From: Centrapalus pauciflorus
Lineage: Eukaryota > Streptophyta > Magnoliopsida > Asterales > Asteraceae
Assembly (NCBI GenBank): GCA_020465985.1
Contig: JAANYP010002824.1
Coordinates: 62,001 to 126,000, forward strand
Direction: 5' to 3'
DNA length: 64,000 bases
Each line of letters opens with the position of its first letter. The first letter of the stretch is position 1. Under the pieces are notes generated by a model. It saw only the letters and a program-made list of their open reading frames with translations, was not told where the DNA came from and made no database searches. Position numbers and translations under genes: made by a program. Shown here one piece after another: positions 58,701 through 64,000 of this stretch.

Positions 58701-61420
58701 TTACTCGGATTCAAATAGTTTCGGATACTTTCTTAACATTTCTGACTTAGCTTCCCATGTATGATTTGCTCCCTTATGATGCTTCCAACGTATAAGCACC
58801 ATTTCTATCTCCTTGCTCCTCAACTTCTTCATCTTAGTATCCAATCCACATTCCGGCTCCTCCACATATCGAAGCCTTTCATCAACTTGCAGCTCCGTGT
58901 GGTCTGCCCAATCCTCATTTCCAGTGTTAAATGATTTTCGGAGATTCCCAACGTGAAATACTGGATGTATGCCTGACATCTCTTCAGGCAATTCTAGGCG
59001 ATATGATTGATTTCCAACTTTTTCTACTATCTTAAAGGGCCCAACAAATCTCGGAGCCAACTTGCCCCTCTTCACAAAACGAGTAACACCCCTCATGGGT
59101 GATACTTTCAGATAAACCCAGTCATTCACTTCAAATTTGATCGGTTTGTGCCTTCTGTCATAATAACTCTTCTGTTGGTCCTGGGCCGCCTTCATGTTCT
59201 GCCTGATCAACTGTATTTTCTCATTTGTTTCTTGAAGCAAGGCCGGCCCAGCGATTGGTGTTTCACCCGCTTCTCTCCAACATGTAGGAGTCCTACATCT
59301 CCTTCCATACAGTGCCTCAAACGGTGCTTTCTTGATTGTCGCATGATAGCTATTATTGTACGAAAACTCTATCAGTGGCAAATGATCATCCCAATTGCCA
59401 GAGAGATCCAGTATACATGATCTCATCATATCCTCCAAGGTGAGGATTGTTCGTTCACTTTGGCCATCGGTTTGCGGACGATAGGCCGTACTCATTGCTA
59501 TTCTCGTCCCTAACCCTTCTTGTAGTGCCGACCAGAAGTTCGAAGTAAATCGGCTATCTCGATCCGATACTATGGATTTTGGCACTCCATGCCTAGAAAT
59601 GATCTCGTCCATATATATCTGAGCTAACTTCTCCAGCGAATAACTTTCACGAATCGGTATGAAGTGAGCCGACTTAGTTAACCGATCCACTATTACCCAA
59701 ACTGCATCGTGTTGTCGCTTGGTCTTCGGCAGCTTTGTAACAAAATCCATTCTAATGTGCTCCCACTTCCATTCCGGAATAGGAAGCGGTTGCAGACTGC
59801 CATACGGTTGTTGATGTTCGGCCTTTACCAACCGACAAATTCGGCATCTTTCTACATATTGCCCTATGTCTCTCTTCAATCCCGGCCACCAAAAGTCTGC
59901 CTTTAAGTCATTATACATCTTTGTGCTCCCGGGATGTACAGAAAACCTAGACTGGTGTGCTTCTTCGATAATTACTTGTCTCATTCCACCAAACTTCGGC
60001 ACCCAAATCCTTCCGTATACACCTTTTAATCCAGACTCGCTAGTTTCCATATTCTTAATCTGTACTCTAATATCCTCAGCACCGACATTTTCTTCTTTCA
60101 AAGCTTCTACTTGGGTAGCCTTGACATCATCTATGATCGTAGACGTTAATATAGTAGACGTCATCATATAGCAGAAATCTTTAGCATAAGCTTTCCGGCT
60201 CAAGGCATCGGCTACCACATTAGCCTTTCCGGGGTGATAAAGTATCTCACAATCGTAGTCTTTAATAAGCTCCATAGACCTACGTTGTCTCATATTAAGT
60301 TCCTTCTGGCTAAAGATATACTTCAAACTCTTATGGTCCGTGTAAAGTTGACACTTAGTACCGTACAGGTAGTGCCTCCATAATTTCAAAGCAAATGTTA
60401 CTGCGGTCAACTCCAGATCATGAGTCGAATAATTCTTCTCATGCTGCTTAAACTGTCTTGAAGCATACGCTATAACCTTCCCACGCTGCATCAGTACAGC
60501 GCCTAACCCTAACCTCGAAGCATCAGTATAAACTACAAAGTCATCATTGCCTTCAGGTAAGGCAAGTATCGGAGCCTCGCTTAACTCTTTCTTCAGAACC
60601 TCAAAGGCCTCCTGTTGCACAGTTTCCCATATAAACGGTGCATTCTTCTTGGTTAATGCAGTTAGAGGAACTGCAATTTTCGAGAAATCCTTAATAAATC
60701 TCCGATAATACCCTGCCAGTCCAAGAAAACTTCTAACTTCGGTAGCTGATTGAGGTGGCTCCCAGTTCTTTATCGCTTCTACCTTAGCTGGATCTACCGA
60801 AATCCCAGCTCCAGAAATCACATGTCCTAAAAACTGAATCTGTTGCAGCCAAAACTCACACTTTGAGAACTTGGCATACAATCTTTCTTTTCTTAACAAC
60901 TCTAACAGTTCCTTTAAATATTCAGCATGCTCAGCCTCAGACTTAGAGTAGACCAGAATGTCATCAATAAACACTATCACCGATTTATCCAACATCGGTC
61001 TACAAACCCTATTCATTAAGTCCATAAAGACAGCTGGGGCACTAGTTAATCCGAAAGGCATGACCAGAAACTCGTAATGCCCATACCGAGTTCTGAAAGC
61101 TATCTTCGGTACATCTTCTTCTCTTACTTTCAGCTGATGGTACCCCGACCTTAAGTCGATCTTAGAAAATACACTCGCCCCATGTAGTTGATCAAACAAA
61201 TCGTCTATCCTCGGCAGTGGATATTTGTTCTTAATCGTCAACTTATTCAGCTCCCGGTAATCTATACACATCCTCATCGTGCCATCTTTCTTCTTAACAA
61301 ATAATACCGGAGCTCCCCACGGCAATGAACTCGGCCGAATGAAGCCCTTGTCCAACAATTCTTGAAGTTGTGTCATCATTTCTTTCATCTCATTTGGGGC
61401 AAGGCGATAAGGAGAAACGA
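58701..61420 (-). pseudogene. Gypsy I RT, RNase H, integrase and chromodomain (long open frame)
   Basis: An 895-codon frame runs from 61388 to the stop at 58701-58703. It has RT (DYREL, MPFGLTSAPA, FIDDILVYS), RNase H (YTDASRLGLG, TDHKSLKY), the complete HHCC finger (CRICRLVKAEHQ), DDE core (MDF, VSDRDSRF, QSERTIL), the GKLAPRFVGPF tail and a chromodomain ending KYPKLFESE. All catalytic residues I can check are present. It is cut from the protease by a one-base insertion at 61415-61417, so it would be made only if the shift were bypassed. It is the best-kept pol in the window. Confidence 0.92.
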
Positions 61421-63264
61421 GCTACCGGCGCAGCTCCAGGGATCAAGTCAATCTTAAATTCTACTTGTCTCTCAGGCGGTACTCCAGACAAGTCTTCCGG
61501 AAACACATCCGGAAACTGTGAAACAACAGGCACGTCGGCCAACGTTCTCTTTTCAGCCTTGGCATCAATAGCATATGCCAGGTAGGCGTCACACCCCTTT
61601 GCAACAAGCTTTCGAGCTTTTGCAATGGTCATTAAGCACAGATCCCCACTTCTCCTATCCCCGTAGATGCAAATCTCACGCCCCTCTGGAGTAGTTATCT
61701 TAATCATTCGGCTCTTACACACTATATGAGCTTCATTCTCAATCAACCAGTCCATTCCGACTATGACATCAAACTCACTGAATTCTATCGGTATCAGATC
61801 CAAATTGAAGACTACATCTTCAATCACTAACGTGCAGTTACGGTAGACATGATCTACTTTTACTAGAGTGTTGCTAGCAGTTTCTATATCAAGAACAGCA
61901 GATAATCTAGATAGTGGCATGGCAAGTCTTTGTGCAAACATAGTAGAAACAAACGATTTATTTGCACCCGAATCAAATAAAACTCGTGCTGGCATAGAAT
62001 TAACTATGAACGTACCCGTAACGACCTCAGGATTTTCCCTTGCCTCCTCTGCAGTTATCTGAAAAGCACGAGCAGGTGCCCTTTGAGACTGACCCCGGCC
62101 TCGGTTAACTGAACCACCGCTTGAACCTCCCGAAGATCGTGTTGTAGATGGAGCAGCAGCAGCTGGATCGTTCTTTCTTTAATTCCTACTGTAGTGTCCC
62201 CATACACCACACTTATGGCAAGCATCTCCCCTCCTTGGGCACTCACTTTGATAATGGCCCAACTCACCACAACAAAAACAATCACGTCCATTGGTGCACT
62301 TGCCGAAGTGTTCCAAGTGACACCTATTACAATATCGCGGCTCGGTGTTGATGGAGTAGGCACGAGCATGACCACGATCGGAAGAACCAGATGGTCGACG
62401 ATACGACTGCTGAGGTGAGTACTGTGAAGACCGGGAAGAACCAGAATATCCTCCCTCGCGCTGGCGCTTCGGCGGTGACGGTTGTGTTGGGTTGGTGGAA
62501 GCAGCAGTAGATCCAATCGAATAGCCCGACATAATCAAAATCTGCTCTACATTTCTGGCAGCCTCAAGTAAGCCAGCAAATGTTGGGTAGCGGACGTTAC
62601 TCATAACCCTCCTAATTTCAATATCCAGACCAGCCTCAAACCTGGTCACCTTCCTTTCCTCAGTATCGACTTGATGAGGTGCAAACAGACTCAGCCTCGT
62701 GAATTCTACAGCATATTGGGACACAGTCTTAGTCCCCTGCATCAGTGCCATAAACTTTGCTTCCAATCTTCGGCGCTCATCAGCCGGACAGTATTGCTGA
62801 GTGAATAAGTTCTTGAACTCAGCCCAAGTCATTACACTTACTTTTTCCAAGGTTAAAGCATTAACCATGGAATTCCACCACATAATTGCATCGTTTGTGA
62901 ACATTGCTGTAGCATACCGAACCATATCCTTCTCAGCACAGTCGGTGATTCGGAATGTTGTCTCAGTAGTTGTTATCCATTCAAGTGCGGCAACAGCATC
63001 TCCTAGTCCATTAAACTCCACGGCCCCATTTCCTTTGAAGTCCTTGAAACGAGAACCTTTGGGCTTGTTTGATGACCCAGTGTTGTCATCTTGATCCTCA
63101 TTGTTACCCCCTTCCTTCTCCTTGTTCTTTCACTTATCCTCTCTTCTCTTAGCATCGGCCTCATCTCGAGCCCGAAACTGATCTTGTATCATCTTGTTCT
63201 GCTCAGCCATCATGGCTAGCATCATCTCTCTGGCTTCTTCAGTTGTCATTCCTCCTCCAGACAT
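61390..63264 (-). pseudogene. Gypsy I gag and protease (broken)
   Basis: ATG 63264-63262 follows TTTCAG|AAC on the minus strand. An in-frame TGA at 63130-63132 replaces an arginine codon of D. The gag core runs to two CCHC knuckles, and TAA 62179-62181 replaces the last cysteine of the second one. The same frame then continues through a basic linker and protease (DSGANKSF, about 61972) to the frameshift at 61415-61417. Confidence 0.9.
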
Positions 63265-63465
63265 GTTCTGAAATTATAAACATATAATTTGTTTAGTAAC
63301 ATGTCATTAATTTAAATATACCACTCATTTGTCCCGTATGATAGTCAATCTCTTATAATTACTAGATCATAATCTATCTTAGTTCAGATCATTACTTAAA
63401 CCACTACATATCATTACCTAATGTTTGAGATCAAGACCTCACGGACACTTGAATCTCAAACTACT
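63265..63465 (-). other. Gypsy I leader
   Basis: Non-coding and closely similar to the D leader. The acceptor AG ends at 63268, three bases before the gag ATG. Confidence 0.55.
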
Positions 63466-63477
63466 GCTCTGATACCA
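63466..63477 (-). promoter_or_regulatory. Primer binding site of gypsy I
   Basis: Minus-strand TGGTATCAGAGC, five bases inside the 5' LTR edge at 63483. Confidence 0.92.
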
Positions 63478-63482
63478 TCTCG

Positions 63483-64000
63483 TGTGACACCCTTGCCACA
63501 ACAACCACCAATTACAATACACCCAGGATTGATCATCAACATGAAATAACATAATGATCTGATAACCTACTTTAAGTGCGGAAGCATTAAATACATAAAT
63601 AAAGTAGTGCAATAGTGTCAAACACCCTACAGTGCTATAAGGTACCAAGTCTAAGTCTACACACCCATTACAATTATTACAATCATCCAGAATGTATTAC
63701 AACACTGTCTCATAACATAATTACCGTTTAAATAGTACCAAGTCTTCCAAATCTTCCCAAATGACCTAACTAGAAGGTCCGGCAGCTGATTTACCCTTTC
63801 CGGTAAAAATGAAGACAACTGAGGGGTAAGCGAATCCTTATGATGCCCACAAGAGTAGCACCGACGACACACGTCGTGCACTCTCCACGTACACAAAGTA
63901 CGACCACACATGAGCCGTCGCTCTTACGAGCCCAAAGCTCGGCCTTTAAAACATACTACTGAGACAGACATAACATCGGGGATGACATATTGCCTACCGG
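63483..64000 (-). repeat. 5' LTR of gypsy I, partial
   Basis: Matches the start of 56661-58664 with about ten substitutions and a 36-bp deletion near 63832, bounded by AAT microhomology. Continues beyond the window. Confidence 0.9.

Larger units (their letters stand above)
56661..64000 (-). mobile_element. Ty3/gypsy chromovirus I, minus strand, 5' LTR off-window
   Basis: 3' LTR 56661-58664, gag-pol 58701-63264, PBS 63466-63477, 5' LTR from 63483 to the window end. Same family as gypsy D by coding sequence and LTR landmarks. The left flank TATAT (56656-56660) is the presumed TSD; the other copy is outside. It interrupts copia K. Confidence 0.95.

Overview
The window is repeat-dense plant nuclear DNA. 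It holds no host gene, tRNA, rRNA or prokaryotic feature that I can support. Everything recognisable is a transposable element: Ty3/gypsy chromovirus-type LTR retrotransposons with a C-terminal chromodomain, Ty1/copia elements (one with Sirevirus-like traits), and one large foldback DNA transposon. PBS sequences match the 3' end of plant initiator tRNA-Met, LTRs are long and AT-rich, and insertions sit inside insertions. The closest resemblance I recognise is to retroelements of Asteraceae or other asterids; that placement is an inference, not a measurement.

Layout, using my own labels. Nest 1 (1-24614): gypsy A (gag-pol 328-4756; 3' LTR split as 4739-4935 plus 19908-23909) lies in a copia RT fragment that resumes at 23910. 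Its LTR carries copia B (4936-19902, TSD ATGAG) and a 1.77 kb Mutator-like palindrome (20597-22367, 9-bp TSD). Copia B carries gypsy C (10474-14244, TSD CATGA). That makes four levels. Nest 2 (24615-50220): a copia gag remnant N is cut into three pieces (24615-25317, 41901-42301, 49468-50220) by a possible solo LTR F and by minus-strand copia G (42302-49467). F itself holds copia E (26251-41287), which holds gypsy D (30137-38948, TSD ATACT). Nest 3 (about 50221-64000): a diverged gypsy LTR M is followed by minus-strand copia K (51418-56660 and beyond), which is interrupted by minus-strand gypsy I (56661 to beyond the window).

How the parts work: gypsy A, D and I encode, or once encoded, gag, protease, RT, RNase H, integrase and chromodomain as one polyprotein; C is cut off in RT. 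Copia B encodes gag, protease, integrase, RT and RNase H, and then a large third ORF (ORF3) that is also present in G and K. Every coding region is broken by stops, frameshifts or deletions. The longest clean stretches are the 895-codon RT-to-chromodomain ORF of I and the 859-codon gag-to-RT ORF of D.

The most interesting signals are: (1) ORF3 with its roughly 2 kb structured leader; (2) arrays of a TTCGAA-centred motif in otherwise unrelated gypsy and copia LTRs and leaders; (3) a conserved hairpin that brackets the polypurine tract, with a different stem in E; (4) candidate spliceosomal introns, including a 90-bp phase-0 intron inside the RT of gypsy C and acceptor sites just before gag in several elements; (5) copia B with almost identical LTRs but a multiply broken interior.
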